Counted from the first letter of the stretch, positions 17,369 to 25,592 are shown. The stretch: 47,636 bases of DNA from Rubritalea marina DSM 17716 (GCF_000378105.1 NZ_KB899266.1:1-47636); one strand, 5' to 3'. The notes: a model not told the origin generated them from the letters alone. Made by a program: numbers and translations.

Positions 17369-20155
17369 ATGAGCAAGGACGCCCAGAACTACAAAGACAG
17401 CTTGAGCTTACCGCAAACAAGTTTCCCAATGCGTGGAGACTTGGTGAAGCGTGAGCCACTACGCCTCGAACAATGGGAATCAAATGATCTCTACCAGCGT
17501 ATTCAAAAGCGTCGTATCGATCAACATGCTCCTCGCTATATCCTCCATGACGGCCCTCCATTTGCGAATGGTGACGTGCACATGGGAACTGCGCTCAACA
17601 AAGTTCTCAAGGACCTCGTACTAAAGTCTAAGACCATGGCAGGATTTGAGACTCCCTACATCCCAGGCTGGGACTGCCACGGACTACCAATCGAATTCAA
17701 GGTAGTGCAGAATGCTCAGGGGCTCGAGCCTGCTGAGATCCGCCGTCGTTGTGTCGACTTCGCCAAAGGCTGGATCGACACCCAAAAAGCATCCTTCCGC
17801 CGACTCGGTGTGCTCGGTGACTGGGAGAACCCGTACCTCACCATGGATGCGGCGTATGAAGCCGACATCGTGCGCACCTTTTCCGCACTGATCAAGCGCG
17901 GCAATGTCTACCAATCCAAGAAGCCAGTCCAGTGGTCTTACGGCGCCCAGACTGCCCTTGCCGAAGCTGAGGTGGAGTACATGGACAAGAAGTCGATCTC
18001 GCTCTACGTCGAGTTCCCACTCCTCTCCGACAAGTTTGGTGCCGGCACCTCGATGGCGATCTGGACCACCACACCGTGGACGCTCCCAGCGAACCTCGGG
18101 ATCGCCACCCACCCGCTCTTCGACTACGTCGTGGGTCGCTTTGAGAAGGTCAAGCAGGTCAAAGGCCAGCCAGACGAACTCATCAGCAAGCGCCTCGTCA
18201 TCGCCAAGGAACTCATCGAAGCCTTCGAAGCCAAGACTGGCTTCGCCCTCAAGGAAACCTTCCAAGAAGTGAAGGGCGACACCTTTGAAGGGCTCGATGC
18301 GCAGCATCCATTCCTCGCGCGCACATCCAAGCTCATCAATGCCAACTTCGTCACCACCGAGACCGGTACTGGCGCGGTGCACATCGCCCCAGGCCACGGT
18401 GCAGACGATTACTCTGCTGGCCAGCAAAATGGTCTCGGCGTGCTCTCACCAGTCGACGACGAAGGCAAGTACACCGACGAGTGCGGACTCCCAGACATGG
18501 TGGGCGAGCACGTCTTCGACTGCAACGTCCCGATCATCAAGATCCTCGCTGGCAAAGGTTTCCTTCTCGGCAAAGAAACCATCGCTCACAGCTACCCGCA
18601 TTGCTGGCGCTCCAAGACGCCGATCATCTTCCGCGCGGTCGAACAATTTTTCATCTCACTCGAAGGCATCCGCGAGCAAGCGCTCGAAGAAATCGACAAG
18701 GTCAACTGGCTACCAAAGTGGGGCCGCAACCGCATCCACGGCACAGTCGAGGCGCGCCCCGACTGGTGTGTGTCCCGTCAGCGCACTTGGGGCGTTCCCG
18801 TCCCCGTATTCTTCAATGAAGAAGGCTCCGCCGTGATCGACGCCGATGTGGCCGACAAGATCGCCGACCTCATCGAGCAAGAAGGCTCCAACATCTGGTT
18901 CGAACTCAGCGACGCCGAGCTCTGCGAGCGCCTTGATCTGCCAGCGGGCTACAAGAAGTGCCGCGACACCCTCGACGTCTGGATCGACTCCGGTTCCTCG
19001 CACAAAGCCGTGGTAGACCGCCGCCCTGAGCTCGAAGGCCCAGCCGACCTCTACCTCGAAGCCACTGACCAACACCGCGGTTGGTTCCAGTCTTCGCTAA
19101 TGCTCTCCGTGGGTCTGCGCGATGCAGCGCCATACAAGTCCGTACTCACCCACGGCTTCGTGGTCGACCAAGACAAGCTCAAGGCCAAGAAGGCAGGACA
19201 AACCAATGGCGAGTCCACCAAGCTTTCTAAATCCGAAGCCGAGAAGAGCGGCAAACCGATCGACGCAGCCTACTACTACAATAAGTACGGCTCAGACATC
19301 GTGCGCCTCTGGGTTTCCAGCGTCGACTGGCAGACCGAAGTCCCATTCGGTGAAGACCTCTTCAAGCAAATCGCTGAACCATACCGTCGCTTGCGCAACA
19401 CCCTGCGCATCCTCCTCGGCAACATGGACGGCTTCCATCCCGAGACCGACGCCGTTGCCAAGGCCGACATGCCATTGCTCGATCAATGGGTGCTCGAACG
19501 CCTCAACATCGTCATCGACGAATGCCGCAGCGCCTACGAAAACTTCGAGTTCCGCAAGGTCTTCAACCAAATCAACCAATTCTGTGCCACCGACCTCTCC
19601 GCGATCTACGTGGATGTCACCAAGGACCGCATGTACTGCGACTCCAAGGAAAGCCTTCGCCGCCGCTCCACCCAGACGGTCATGCACGAAGTCTTCAGCG
19701 CGCTCACTCGCCTTCTCGCACCAGTGCTCGCCTACACCGCAGACGAAGCTTGGGAACACGCTGGCTTTGCCGACTCAGTCCACGAGCAAGACTTCCCAGC
19801 CGTCAATGACGCATGGGCAAGCTCCGAAGTCAGCACCAAGGTCGACGCCCTCCTCGAAGCGCGCGGTGTGATCCAGACTGCCATCGAAGAACAAGTCCAA
19901 GCCAAGGCATTCAACAAGAACAACGAAGCCGACGTCACCGTCACCGTGCCAGCAGACTTCCCAGCACTTGATGAACTCCAGAACCGCGACTTCGCCACCG
20001 AATTCTTCATCCTCGCGAACCTCACTGTGGAAACTGGCGACGCGCTCAGCGCCACCGCCAAAGCCACCGAGTACGCGATGTGCCCACGCTGCCGCCGCTA
20101 CGAGCCACTCCTCGAGTCCGGCCTCTGCGCACGCTGCGAAGAAGTAGTCGGCTAA
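17369..20155 (+). CDS. ileS: Isoleucyl-tRNA synthetase
   Basis: This class I aminoacyl-tRNA synthetase charges tRNA-Ile and edits misactivated valine. It has 928 residues, close to the roughly 940 of the bacterial form with a C-terminal zinc finger. The HIGH-type motif is in NGDVHMGTALNK (about 69-80), preceded by the conserved HDGPPFANG. The CP1 editing domain includes WTTTPWTLPANLGIA. The KMSKS-type loop is KLSKS at 618-622. The C-terminus has the zinc finger CPRCRRYE...GLCARC. A terminator follows at 20198, so it is probably monocistronic. The start at 17369 keeps the usual short N-terminal helix. Confidence 0.97.
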   Translation: MSKDAQNYKDSLSLPQTSFPMRGDLVKREPLRLEQWESNDLYQRIQKRRIDQHAPRYILHDGPPFANGDVHMGTALNKVLKDLVLKSKTMAGFETPYIPGWDCHGLPIEFKVVQNAQGLEPAEIRRRCVDFAKGWIDTQKASFRRLGVLGDWENPYLTMDAAYEADIVRTFSALIKRGNVYQSKKPVQWSYGAQTALAEAEVEYMDKKSISLYVEFPLLSDKFGAGTSMAIWTTTPWTLPANLGIATHPLFDYVVGRFEKVKQVKGQPDELISKRLVIAKELIEAFEAKTGFALKETFQEVKGDTFEGLDAQHPFLARTSKLINANFVTTETGTGAVHIAPGHGADDYSAGQQNGLGVLSPVDDEGKYTDECGLPDMVGEHVFDCNVPIIKILAGKGFLLGKETIAHSYPHCWRSKTPIIFRAVEQFFISLEGIREQALEEIDKVNWLPKWGRNRIHGTVEARPDWCVSRQRTWGVPVPVFFNEEGSAVIDADVADKIADLIEQEGSNIWFELSDAELCERLDLPAGYKKCRDTLDVWIDSGSSHKAVVDRRPELEGPADLYLEATDQHRGWFQSSLMLSVGLRDAAPYKSVLTHGFVVDQDKLKAKKAGQTNGESTKLSKSEAEKSGKPIDAAYYYNKYGSDIVRLWVSSVDWQTEVPFGEDLFKQIAEPYRRLRNTLRILLGNMDGFHPETDAVAKADMPLLDQWVLERLNIVIDECRSAYENFEFRKVFNQINQFCATDLSAIYVDVTKDRMYCDSKESLRRRSTQTVMHEVFSALTRLLAPVLAYTADEAWEHAGFADSVHEQDFPAVNDAWASSEVSTKVDALLEARGVIQTAIEEQVQAKAFNKNNEADVTVTVPADFPALDELQNRDFATEFFILANLTVETGDALSATAKATEYAMCPRCRRYEPLLESGLCARCEEVVG

Positions 20156-20197
20156 GCCACAGCGACGTTCTAGCGCTCAGCCGAACAAAATCATTCC

Positions 20198-20235
20198 AAA
20201 AACCTAGGGTACCTCACAGGAACTCTAGGTTTTTT
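20198..20235 (+). terminator. Rho-independent terminator after ileS (CCTAGG-type)
   Basis: AAAAACCTAG (20198-20207) pairs with CTAGGTTTTT (20225-20234) and a T-run follows. The sequence closely resembles the dapF terminator at 41212-41248, including the internal GGTAC/GGAAC segments, so both belong to one repeat family. Confidence 0.88.
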
Positions 20236-20555
20236 GTTTTTCAGAATTTCAGATGATGGAACGGCTTCCCCACGGCCATAACGAACTGAACCCAGATTCA
20301 GAAGCCCTCCAGCAGGGCACGCCATGAGATAAAACTTAAGGTGCTGTTTGATCACAACTCTCAAATCGCCAGCTACAAGGCAATGCGACACCACCCAAGT
20401 CCCCCATAGGATCGTGAATCATCAATACGACAGAATAAATACTCAGCTAACACTAAATAAGTTAAGCCCCCACCCCACGTCTAACATAAAATAAAATAGC
20501 AAGATTATTCAAAAAACAACTTGCGCAAATAGATGATCAGGAGTAAAACAATACT

Positions 20556-20677
20556 CAGAAAGCAAGCAGTGCTTGTCTTTCGGCCAGAGTCGGTATTTCG
20601 GGGGGAATTTCCCGACTCTGTGCCTAATCTTTCAATCAAGCCCAATCACAATTCAGATTGGGCTTGATTCTTTTATA
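20556..20677 (+). ncRNA. Candidate structured small RNA upstream of rpoZ
   Basis: Between the ileS terminator and rpoZ there is a free-standing intrinsic terminator (20634-20676) with no gene before it. Upstream of it are two further hairpins: GCAAGC-AGT-GCTTGT (20562-20576) and AGAGTCGG/CCGACTCT (20586-20593 with 20612-20619, loop containing a G-run). A possible promoter is TTGCGC (20521) with TAAAAC (20544) at 17-bp spacing. This predicts a transcript of about 120 nt starting near 20556. No coding frame fits. It could be a trans-acting sRNA or 6S-like RNA; it matches no family I can name. Confidence 0.42.
20634..20676 (+). terminator. Strong orphan rho-independent terminator
   Basis: A perfect 14-bp stem (AATCAAGCCCAATC at 20634-20647, GATTGGGCTTGATT at 20656-20669) has an 8-nt loop and is followed by CTTTTAT. 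It ends a transcript that is not ileS, which already has a terminator 400 bp upstream. Confidence 0.88.
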
Positions 20678-20818
20678 AAAAGAAGCTTGAACGTTTCTTC
20701 ACAAATCGCAGAGTGTCACCGCTCTCCAGACCAATCACACTAGCTGAAGCATATGGAACCATCGAACATCATCCCGTTTGAAAAACCCAAGCCAGCGACT
20801 CTTTATCCAGGAACACCC

Positions 20819-21022
20819 ATGAAAAGCGACCTTGTAGAACAAGCAGCAGAGATCGTAGTAGATCCACAAGTCCTCATCAACGTTGTATCTCAGCGTGTGC
20901 GTCAACTCAACACTGGCCGTGCGCCATTAGTCGACACGCTCCCAAGCATGGGCGCTGCCGACATTGCTCTCACTGAGATCATCGAAGGCAAAATCAAAGT
21001 GGTTGCAGAGGAAGAGGAATAA
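20819..21022 (+). CDS. rpoZ: RNA polymerase omega subunit
   Basis: This is a small RNA polymerase subunit that helps fold the beta' subunit. From the ATG at 20819 the protein has 67 residues: MKSDLVEQAAEIV, then the conserved core NVVSQRVRQLNTG, then ADIALTEIIEGKI. The core arginines and the A-x-x-E-I segment match the omega fold. An in-frame ATG at 20753 would add 22 residues (MEPSNIIPFEKP). The later start is preferred because AGGA sits 6 nt before it and the family pattern begins there, but the longer form cannot be excluded. It is followed after 60 bp by smpB on the same strand. Confidence 0.82.
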   Translation: MKSDLVEQAAEIVVDPQVLINVVSQRVRQLNTGRAPLVDTLPSMGAADIALTEIIEGKIKVVAEEEE

Positions 21023-21082
21023 ACCTCGTCCTTTCACAAACCACTTTCCAGCACCTGCAACACCCAGCTCCACCAGTACTTC

Positions 21083-21544
21083 ATGAGTGCCGAAATTTCT
21101 AAAAATAGAAAAGCGCGCCACGAGTACCACATTCTCGACACCTATGAAGCGGGTGTCGAACTCAAAGGAACAGAGGTCAAGTCGATCAGAGCTGGGAAAG
21201 TGAATATCGCTGACTCATTCGCGCGCGTCGAGAAGGGTCAGCTTTTTTTGTATGGCTGTGACATCCAGCCTTGGGAAACTGCAGGCTCATGGTTCCAACA
21301 CCAAAGCCGCCGCCCGCGTCGCCTACTTGTTCATAAGGCAGAAATCCTCAAACTTGAGCAGCAGACAGCCCAAAAAGGCAACACACTGGTCTGCCTGCGC
21401 ATGTACTGGAAGAACCGCCGCGTCAAAATCGAGGTCGGTGTCGCCAAGGGCAAATCCATCACCGACAAGCGTCACGCCCTGAAAGATCACGTCGAGAAAC
21501 GTGAAGCGCAGCGCGAAATGCAACGCTTCAATAAAGGCCACTAA
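21083..21544 (+). CDS. smpB: tmRNA-binding protein SmpB
   Basis: This trans-translation factor delivers tmRNA to stalled ribosomes. At 153 residues it has the normal family length. Diagnostic segments are ISKNRKARHEYHILDTYEAG at 4-23, VELKGTEVKSIRAGKVN (the oligonucleotide-binding core), and the basic C-terminal tail with KGKSITDKRHALKDHVEKRE, which enters the ribosomal A site. The ATG at 21083 gives the standard N-terminus. It follows rpoZ by 60 bp and is probably co-transcribed. The ssrA gene is not visible in this window. Confidence 0.96.
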   Translation: MSAEISKNRKARHEYHILDTYEAGVELKGTEVKSIRAGKVNIADSFARVEKGQLFLYGCDIQPWETAGSWFQHQSRRPRRLLVHKAEILKLEQQTAQKGNTLVCLRMYWKNRRVKIEVGVAKGKSITDKRHALKDHVEKREAQREMQRFNKGH

Positions 21545-21818
21545 GTGAGCGTACACGCCTCGCGATTCTCCTTTGCCTCTTGGCATTGAAGCTGCAGACT
21601 CTAACACTGCATCAAGAAAGAAATCTTTCGTCACCACGACATCGTCACTGTCAGCTTCTAGTATTCATTACCAGAGAGCGAAGGCATTCCGGTACTCATA
21701 CGCAATGAGCACACTTGCACTTCAGGAATCACCGAAATTCCTATTCCTGAGATGCATCCGAATATCTGCGTACTCCATGACGAGGACTACCCAAAAGCTT
21801 CACAAGAATGCCACCAAT

Positions 21819-21929
21819 ATGGATCAGGAACTCATCTGTCCACATTGTGCAGCAATAAATCCTGGTGACTTTGAAGTCTGTTATAAGTGCGACGGTGACC
21901 TGATAGGATCAAAAGCTGCAACAAATTAG
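21819..21929 (+). CDS. 36-residue zinc-ribbon peptide
   Basis: The reading frame is open far upstream, but only the last 36 residues look like protein: MDQELICPHC, a short linker, then CYKCDGDL. The two CxxC pairs 12 residues apart form a classical zinc ribbon. The ATG at 21819 is preferred because the upstream part has no domain character. Such tiny ribbons occur in Verrucomicrobia as unnamed single-domain proteins; binding to RNA or protein partners is possible but unknown. It lies between smpB and a rhodanese gene on the same strand. Confidence 0.55.
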   Translation: MDQELICPHCAAINPGDFEVCYKCDGDLIGSKAATN

Positions 21930-21972
21930 CTTCTGACTTTCTCTCCCCTCATCCTTGAACTATATTCAATCA

Positions 21973-22356
21973 ATGAAACGCATCGCCTTTATTCTTTGCC
22001 TTACCACATTATGTGGCAATCTAACCCTAGCTGAAGGTATTCAAAACATCGAAGCCAAGCAAGCCGCGGCTCTCCTTCAAAAGACCCCATCCATCACCGT
22101 GCTGGATGTGCGCACTGTGGATGAATTTGCCAATGGTCACATCGAGGGCGCCAAGCTCCTTGATGCCACCAAGCCAGACTTTAAGAAGCAGCTAGAGAAA
22201 CTGGATCGCAACAAGAGCTACCTATTACATTGCGCTAGTGGGGGGCGCAGCAAGCGAGCGCTCGCAGTGATGAAACAATTGGGCTTCGCCAACATTTACC
22301 ACCTTGATTCCGGTTTCGCTGGATGGGAGGAAGCTAAGCTTCCAAGCGCCGACTAG
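21973..22356 (+). CDS. Exported single-domain rhodanese
   Basis: It has 127 residues from the ATG at 21973; an upstream in-frame ATG at 21955 adds six residues ahead of the signal peptide. The signal peptide is MKRIAFILCLTTLCGNLTLAEG. One rhodanese domain follows: VLDVRTVDEFANGHIEGA, then the active-site loop HCASGGRS with Cys87, then GFAGWEEAKLP. The CxxGxRS geometry is that of sulfurtransferases carrying a persulfide. A periplasmic location is inferred from the leader. The gene is convergent with the CIA30 gene, with a hairpin between them. Confidence 0.9.
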   Translation: MKRIAFILCLTTLCGNLTLAEGIQNIEAKQAAALLQKTPSITVLDVRTVDEFANGHIEGAKLLDATKPDFKKQLEKLDRNKSYLLHCASGGRSKRALAVMKQLGFANIYHLDSGFAGWEEAKLPSAD

Positions 22357-22376
22357 TTCCGCTACTGCGAGTTTGG

Positions 22377-22421
22377 AGAGCACTAGCAATCCCCACCTAG
22401 TAGAGGAAGGATTGCTGCTCT
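22377..22421. terminator. Hairpin between convergent rhodanese and CIA30 genes
   Basis: AGCAATCC (22385-22392) pairs with GGATTGCT (22409-22416), extended by AGAGC with GCTCT across a small bulge. The right arm overlaps the last codons of the CIA30 gene. There is no long T-run, so termination is probable rather than certain. Confidence 0.45.
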
Positions 22422-22978
22422 TTGTATGCTTTAATCCAATCGAATTCGATTGTGAATGGCCCATCCTTTTTGTCGTAGATCATGAAACCTATGCTGTTGA
22501 CCTTAGTGATATCCAAGGTCTTACCGTCGACTTTTTGACCAAAAAAAGTCGGATAAAATGAACTAAATGGCACGCGCAAGGTGACCCACTTTCCTGCTTC
22601 AGGCTGGACTGGGCTCCAGTATGCCAGCCGTCTGTTGTCTGGATTCCTCACCGTGAGGTAGTACTTCCTTCCATCACCTTTTACCCGGAGCTCCACTCCA
22701 GCAAATTCGCCGAGATCTAGCGAGGCGCCGCTGGTGCGTATCGACGAGAAACCTCCTTGGTTTTCGAATGAAATTGATCCACTGAATACCATTGTTTCAT
22801 CCTTGCTCACAGCGGGGCCTCCTTCAGACACTCCGCCCATCACCGTGTCATTGATGGCTCGCCATTCCATCTTGGTACTGCCATTTTCAAAGTTTTCAAT
22901 GGTCATCACGTCGTTAGCCGTAGCTGTGGCCAACGCAACAACGCTGGCGAGGGAGCTAAATAAAGTTGTAGATTTCAT
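22397..22978 (-). CDS. Exported CIA30 (NDUFAF1-like) domain protein
   Basis: The 193-residue protein has a signal peptide (MKSTTLFSSLASVVALATATA). The CIA30 domain fills the rest: WRAINDTVMGGVSEGG (about 39-54), GGFSSIRTSG, GVELRVKGDGRKY, and near the C-terminus DWIKAYKE. The fold is a galactose-binding-like beta sandwich. Mitochondrial members assist complex I assembly, while bacterial exported members have no firm role. It is transcribed divergently from the B12-binding regulator, and the TTGTCTA-type repeats lie between them, the nearest 15 bp from this start codon. It may therefore be part of the same light/B12 regulon. Confidence 0.86.
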   Translation of the reverse strand: MKSTTLFSSLASVVALATATANDVMTIENFENGSTKMEWRAINDTVMGGVSEGGPAVSKDETMVFSGSISFENQGGFSSIRTSGASLDLGEFAGVELRVKGDGRKYYLTVRNPDNRRLAYWSPVQPEAGKWVTLRVPFSSFYPTFFGQKVDGKTLDITKVNSIGFMIYDKKDGPFTIEFDWIKAYKEQQSFLY

Positions 22979-22992
22979 CTCAATGCTTGGGT

Positions 22993-23010
22993 TTGTTTAC
23001 AATATGTCTC
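22993..23010. promoter_or_regulatory. CarH-type operator, block A (two 11-bp-spaced repeats)
   Basis: TTGTTTA begins at 22993 and ATGTCTC at 23004, exactly 11 bp apart. A third position 11 bp on (23015) is too degenerate to count. The block is immediately upstream of the CIA30 start codon (22978) on the minus strand. Confidence 0.45.
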
Positions 23011-23024
23011 ACTTTTCCCACTTA

Positions 23025-23053
23025 ATGTCTAGGTTTTGTTTCTAATTTCTCTA
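23025..23053. promoter_or_regulatory. CarH-type operator, block B (three 11-bp-spaced repeats)
   Basis: ATGTCTA at 23025, TTGTTTC at 23036 and TTCTCTA at 23047 are in phase at 11-bp spacing. They share the consensus wTGTYTM with one mismatch each. Block B lies between the two divergent start codons. Confidence 0.55.
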
Positions 23054-23066
23054 AAAAAAGTTGCTA

Positions 23067-23095
23067 TTGTCTAAAGTTTGTCTATTAATTGTTTC
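23067..23095. promoter_or_regulatory. CarH-type operator, block C overlapping a promoter
   Basis: TTGTCTA at 23067, TTGTCTA at 23078 and TTGTTTC at 23089 are three direct repeats with exact 11-bp spacing. A plausible promoter overlaps: TTGCTA (23061) and TATTAA (23083) with 16-bp spacing. A bound tetramer here would block the regulator and carotenoid operon, as known for CarH. Confidence 0.62.
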
Positions 23096-23117
23096 GGATA
23101 GCAATCAATCTTCTTTC

Positions 23118-24017
23118 ATGCACGGTATCAAAATAGCTTCACTTCAGTCAGGTCTCTCCGCTCACGTCATTCGCATGTGGGAGAAGCGCTACAATGCCGT
23201 AGAGCCACTTCGCACAGACACGAACCGCCGCCTCTACGATGAGGCCTGCATCGATCGCCTCAGCACCTTATCAAAACTCACTCAAGGAGGTCACAGCATT
23301 GGGCAGATCGCTCACCTCGACGACGCCGAGCTCCAGACCCTCTGCAACAACCTACCTGACCGCATCCCCAAAAACCTGGAGACCCCGAGCCAGCATCGCT
23401 TGCTAATCGACAAACTCCTGATCGCCATCGAAAAATTTGACAAGCAAGCCCACGACACCCTTCTAGATGAAGCGACCAAGGCTAACGGCTATTCTCACGT
23501 GCTTGAAAAAGTGCTAATCCCCTTCATTCAAGAAGTTGGCTCTCTGTGGCAGGAAGGCTCTTTCACCACCGTGCAAGAACACGCCGCTACGAGCTTCATC
23601 AAAGACTACCTCTGCGTCAGCGCTCAAGCCTTCGGGCACGAACCCAATGCTCCCAAACTACTGGTGAGCACGCCGCCCGGCCAACTGCACGAACTCGGTG
23701 CAGTCATTGCCTCCAGCCTCGCACGCAAGCTCGGTTGGCACGTGATCTACCTGGGAGTATCCACACCTCCTGAGGAACTCGCAGGAGCCGCGGAAACGAT
23801 TGGCGCTAAAGCCGTTTTACTCAGCATCATCTACCCACTGGATGACCCGATGATGGAAAACAACATTCTCAAAGTCCGCCAAAACATGGACTCAAGCATC
23901 AAACTCATCATCGGAGGCCCTCACTCTGAACACTACGAACCATTGTTCAAATCCATGGATCTCACCTCGCTCCACTCCATGGAAGATTTCAAAAATCAAC
24001 TTCAAGCCCTGCGTTAA
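23118..24017 (+). CDS. MerR-family B12-binding photoreceptor-type repressor (CarH/LitR-like)
   Basis: It has 299 residues from the ATG at 23118; an in-frame TTG at 23061 lies inside the operator and is rejected. The N-terminal MerR winged helix is GIKIASLQSGLSAHVIRMWEKRY. A four-helix B12-binding region contains the W-x9-EH signature (W144, E154, H155). A cobalamin-binding Rossmann domain follows with LHELG, where His191 is the expected lower cobalt ligand. In Thermus CarH the residue after the Trp is His (H132, bound after photolysis) and the first residue of ExHxxG is Glu; here both are Gln. Known members bind adenosylcobalamin as tetramers in the dark and fall off DNA in light. Position next to crt genes fits that role. 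Confidence 0.88.
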   Translation: MHGIKIASLQSGLSAHVIRMWEKRYNAVEPLRTDTNRRLYDEACIDRLSTLSKLTQGGHSIGQIAHLDDAELQTLCNNLPDRIPKNLETPSQHRLLIDKLLIAIEKFDKQAHDTLLDEATKANGYSHVLEKVLIPFIQEVGSLWQEGSFTTVQEHAATSFIKDYLCVSAQAFGHEPNAPKLLVSTPPGQLHELGAVIASSLARKLGWHVIYLGVSTPPEELAGAAETIGAKAVLLSIIYPLDDPMMENNILKVRQNMDSSIKLIIGGPHSEHYEPLFKSMDLTSLHSMEDFKNQLQALR

Positions 24018-24059
24018 GGCGAGCTGCCTCACGCATTTCCTTACCCAATAGAAAAATCC

Positions 24060-25583
24060 ATGAAAAAGAAAATCATCATCATCGGCGCAGGTCCAGGAGG
24101 CCTCACTAGCGGTATGCTTCTAGCGAGCCGCGGCTATGACGTAACGATTCTAGAAAAATCCAGTGTGGTTGGCGGGCGCAACGCGCCCATCCAAGCAGGG
24201 GGGTACACCTTCGACACTGGCCCTACCTTCTTGCACCAAAAATTCACTCTAGATGAAGTCTTTGCTGAGACCGGTAGACGCCCAGAGGACTACATGGACT
24301 TCGTCAAGCTCGACCCGATGACCACTCTCACTTGGGGAGATGTTTCCCTTGAGACTAGCTGTGACGAACAAAGCATGATGCAAAACATTGAGAAAGCATT
24401 CCCCGGTGAATCGGCAAACTACCAGCGCTTCATGCAAGATCATGCACTCAAACTCAAAAAGATCTTCCCTTGCTTGCTGAACTCCTACCACAAGCTCAGC
24501 AAATTCCTCAGCGGCTATTCAATCAAGGCGCTCCCCTACGTGGCCACCTCAAAGTCCGTGATGGACGTCTTGAGCGAGTACTTTGTGGATGAACGCCTCA
24601 AGCTAGCCTTCACCTTCCAAGCCAAATATCTCGGCATGTCACCGTGGAACTGCCCAGCTCTCTTTAGCATCCTTTCCTACATCGAATACGCACACGGAAT
24701 CTACCACGTGCAAGGCGGCCTCTCTAACATTTCTGCAGGCATGGCAAAAGTCTTTGAAGAAGAGGGTGGCACATTGCGCCTCAACGCAGAGGTTCAGGAA
24801 ATCCATTACCAAGGTAAAACGGCTTCGCACGTGACCCTCAGCACAGGAGAAGTCATCGAATGTGATGATCTCATCGTGAATGCCGATTACGCTCAGGCAC
24901 GTCACATGATTTTTGGAGAGCGCAACGAATCGCGCGAAGAGCAACTCGAGAAGAAGTACTCATGCTCCACCTTCATGCTCTACCTCGGGCTCGATACCAT
25001 CTACAATGATGAGCCTCATCACCACGTACTCTTTGCCGAGGACTATCATAAGAATCTCAAGGACATCCAGAACGAACAAGTCGTCTCCGACGACATGTCG
25101 ATCTACATCCGCAATTCGAGCGTCACTGATCCAACCGTCGCTCCCGAAGGTCACTCACAGCTCTACATCCTCGTTCCTACCATCAACTTGCGCAACGGCC
25201 ACGACTGGGATGCCACCGTCGCCGAATACCGCGAGAAGGTACTCGATCGCATCATCGAAAAGACCGGCATGAAAGACCTGCGTGAGCACATCACAGAAGA
25301 ACGCATCATCACCCCGAAAACCTGGGAGCAACAAGACATCTTCCTAGGCGCCACCTTCAACCTCGCCCACACCCTAGATCAAATGCTCTACCTGCGCCCT
25401 CGCAACAAAATGCAAGGGTTTGAGAATGTCTACCTCGTCGGTGGCGGCACCCACCCGGGGAGCGGCCTCCCAACCATCTACGAAAGTGCACGCATCTCAT
25501 CCAATCTGATCTGTGAGTCATACGGTAAAAGCCGCAAACGCGTCGACTTCGCGACCGAAATCCTCGAACAAGCAGCGTCCTAA
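24060..25583 (+). CDS. CrtI/CrtN-family carotenoid desaturase
   Basis: This 507-residue FAD enzyme has the N-terminal dinucleotide motif IIIIGAGPGGLTSGMLLASRG (residues 5-25), then VVGGRNAPI and TFDTGPTF typical of phytoene and diapophytoene desaturases. The C-terminal flavin motif is YLVGGGTHPGSGLPTIYESA (about 460-479). It would introduce conjugated double bonds into a C30 or C40 backbone. With the adjacent second family member and the suspected Rubritalea-like host, a C30 (4,4'-diapophytoene/squalene-derived) substrate is most likely, but chain length cannot be read from sequence. It begins 43 bp after the regulator and 10 bp before the next gene. No phytoene or diapophytoene synthase is in the window. 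Confidence 0.9.
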   Translation: MKKKIIIIGAGPGGLTSGMLLASRGYDVTILEKSSVVGGRNAPIQAGGYTFDTGPTFLHQKFTLDEVFAETGRRPEDYMDFVKLDPMTTLTWGDVSLETSCDEQSMMQNIEKAFPGESANYQRFMQDHALKLKKIFPCLLNSYHKLSKFLSGYSIKALPYVATSKSVMDVLSEYFVDERLKLAFTFQAKYLGMSPWNCPALFSILSYIEYAHGIYHVQGGLSNISAGMAKVFEEEGGTLRLNAEVQEIHYQGKTASHVTLSTGEVIECDDLIVNADYAQARHMIFGERNESREEQLEKKYSCSTFMLYLGLDTIYNDEPHHHVLFAEDYHKNLKDIQNEQVVSDDMSIYIRNSSVTDPTVAPEGHSQLYILVPTINLRNGHDWDATVAEYREKVLDRIIEKTGMKDLREHITEERIITPKTWEQQDIFLGATFNLAHTLDQMLYLRPRNKMQGFENVYLVGGGTHPGSGLPTIYESARISSNLICESYGKSRKRVDFATEILEQAAS

Positions 25584-25592
25584 CTTAAGGCC

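Noticed and set aside
17684-18427. A 247-residue minus-strand frame inside ileS
   Set aside because: Antisense shadow caused by GC-rich third positions; it has no domain and overlaps catalytic ileS sequence.
20191-20394. A 67-residue minus-strand frame after ileS
   Set aside because: It includes the ileS terminator hairpin and has no domain character.
20236-20633. tmRNA gene near smpB
   Set aside because: No tRNA-like acceptor and T-arm halves and no tag-coding frame were found in the gap.
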